This document shows, in pieces, positions 5,834 to 6,968 of a DNA stretch of 6,968 bases (positions within the stretch are counted from its first letter, which is position 1; the number at the start of each line of letters is the position of its first letter). The notes beneath the pieces were generated by a model. It worked only from the letters and a program-made list of their open reading frames with translations, ran no database searches and was not told where the DNA came from. The DNA is from Actinomycetota bacterium. Lineage in GTDB: Bacteria; Actinomycetota; Actinomycetes; S36-B12; UBA5976. The translations under genes and the position numbers were made by a program. The DNA is taken from positions 1-6,968 of the forward strand of contig CANKTT010000075.1 of NCBI GenBank assembly GCA_947486505.1, given 5' to 3'.

Positions 5834-6968
5834 TTAATCTAAATAATCTCGCAAAACTTGGGAACGAGACGGGTGGCGCAACTTGGACATGGTCTTTGAT
5901 TCGATCTGACGGATACGTTCACGAGTAACTCCGTAAACCTTGCCAATTTCATCCAAAGTCTTCGGCTGGCCGTCAGTAAGTCCAAAGCGCATCTTTACAA
6001 CGCCGGATTCACGATCCGACAAAGTATCAAGTACTGAATCCAACTGCTCTTGCAGCAAGGTGAATGAGACTGCATCCGCTGGCACAATCGCTTCGGAGTC
6101 TTCGATCAAGTCTCCGAATTCGCTGTCGCCTTCTTCGCCAAGTGGAGTATGAAGTGAGATTGGTTCGCGACCATATTTTTGAACTTCAACAACCTTCTCA
6201 GGTGTCATGTCCAGTTCGCGAGCTAATTCTTCAGGCGTTGGTTCGCGGCCAAGATCTTGAAGCATCTGGCGCTGAACACGTGCCAACTTGTTAATGACTT
6301 CAACCATGTGCACTGGGATACGAATCGTGCGCGCCTGGTCAGCCATCGCGCGAGTGATCGCCTGGCGAATCCACCAAGTTGCGTATGTAGAGAACTTGTA
6401 GCCCTTGGTGTAGTCAAACTTTTCTACCGCTCGGATCAAGCCAAGGTTGCCTTCTTGAATCAAATCCAAGAACAACATGCCACGACCGGTGTAGCGCTTT
6501 GCTAACGAAACAACGAGGCGAAGGTTAGCTTCAAGCAAATGATTCTTGGCGCGCTGTCCATCTTCAGCAATCCATTCGTAGTCGCCTTGACGACGATCTT
6601 TGAATGGTCCACGAGTTGCCAGAAGTTCTTCCGCGAATAAACCAGCTTCAATGCGCTTTGCAAGATCTACTTCTTCTTCAGCATTAAGCAATGGAACTTT
6701 ACCAATTTGCTTTAAGTAATCCTTGACAGGATCAGCAGTCGCTCCAGCTGTAATGACTTGCTGCACTGGTTCATCAGTGTCGTCCACATCTGATATGACT
6801 AAGTTGTCACTGTCTGCTGCTATGGCTGGCTTTACATCATCTTCATCTGCGATGTCGGCTAAGTCAGCAACAAGTTCAGTTTCTAGATCTACTTCAAGTA
6901 CCGCAGCAGCAGCTAGTTCAACATCGTCAATTACAACATCAAGGTCCAGATCAATTACTTCGCCATCA
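5834..6968 (-). CDS. hrdB: Principal RNA polymerase sigma factor, HrdB/SigA type (N-terminus beyond the window)
   Basis: This primary sigma-70 directs RNA polymerase to housekeeping promoters. The frame is open to the right edge, giving 377 residues without the true start. Residues 1-60 of the fragment are acidic (21 Asp/Glu, one Lys). Then come TDEPVQQV (64-71) and region 1.2 ([16 protein letters not shown], 79-94). Region 2 has [14 protein letters not shown] (151-164), [19 protein letters not shown] (168-186) and the -10 recognition stretch [13 protein letters not shown] (195-207). Region 3 follows from about 221; its end has [20 protein letters not shown] (269-288), the segment expected to enter the active-site cleft. 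Region 4.2 has the -35 helix-turn-helix [20 protein letters not shown] (337-356). The protein ends in the usual [17 protein letters not shown] at 6787 could be taken as a start but lies inside the open frame. A terminator hairpin follows the stop. Confidence 0.97.
   Translation of the reverse strand, partial: DGEVIDLDLDVVIDDVELAAAAVLEVDLETELVADLADIADEDDVKPAIAADSDNLVISDVDDTDEPVQQVITAGATADPVKDYLKQIGKVPLLNAEEEVDLAKRIEAGLFAEELLATRGPFKDRRQGDYEWIAEDGQRAKNHLLEANLRLVVSLAKRYTGRGMLFLDLIQEGNLGLIRAVEKFDYTKGYKFSTYATWWIRQAITRAMADQARTIRIPVHMVEVINKLARVQRQMLQDLGREPTPEELARELDMTPEKVVEVQKYGREPISLHTPLGEEGDSEFGDLIEDSEAIVPADAVSFTLLQEQLDSVLDTLSDRESGVVKMRFGLTDGQPKTLDEIGKVYGVTRERIRQIESKTMSKLRHPSRSQVLRDYLD

Noticed and set aside
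6785..6787. GTG as the start of the sigma factor
   Set aside because: The frame stays open through the window edge, the upstream acidic sequence resembles the HrdB N-terminal region, and the GTG falls inside the conserved acidic lead to TDEPVQQV.

Overview
The window is a chromosomal segment, most likely from an actinobacterium with moderate rather than high GC. The main evidence is the principal sigma factor at the right end. It carries the HrdB-type junction just before region 1.2 (TDEPVQQV, then [20 protein letters not shown]) and a long acidic N-terminal extension. A ParE of the actinobacterial type and a small Cys/His protein of the DUF7455 type lie near it. In Streptomyces, from memory, hrdB, a small gene and the parE-like gyrB2 are also neighbours. 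The moderate base composition and very tight gene packing would suit a streamlined aquatic actinobacterium (Nanopelagicales-like), but that placement is inference and no rRNA is present to test it.

Layout, left to right. (1) Positions 3-329, + strand: the C-terminal end of a probable secreted GH25-type lysozyme, cut by the left edge. (2) Positions 357-2063, + strand: a tight three-gene cluster of a type-2 ferredoxin/flavodoxin-NADP+ reductase, a small beta-carbonic anhydrase and a 4-oxalocrotonate tautomerase family protein. (3) Positions 2060-4144, - strand: topoisomerase IV subunit B (parE), converging on the tautomerase gene so closely that the two stop codons share TTAA. (4) Positions 4145-4381: the longest non-coding stretch (237 bases), a divergent intergenic region with two short perfect dyads but no convincing consensus promoter. 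(5) Positions 4382-4582, + strand: the small DUF7455-type gene. (6) Positions 4616-5671, - strand: a DUF3048 (YerB-like) lipoprotein. (7) Positions 5672-5833: a short intergenic region with two hairpins, one a good intrinsic terminator for the sigma gene. (8) Positions 5834-6968, - strand: the principal sigma factor, whose reading frame stays open through the right edge, so its start lies outside the window.

The content is mainly housekeeping: transcription initiation (sigma), chromosome decatenation (ParE), envelope proteins (GH25, DUF3048 lipoprotein) and a small redox/CO2 cluster. I see no mobile element, CRISPR array, tRNA, rRNA or obvious defence system. The least understood items are the DUF7455 protein beside two core genes, the DUF3048 lipoprotein, the grouping of reductase, carbonic anhydrase and tautomerase, and the dyads in the parE/DUF7455 divergent region.
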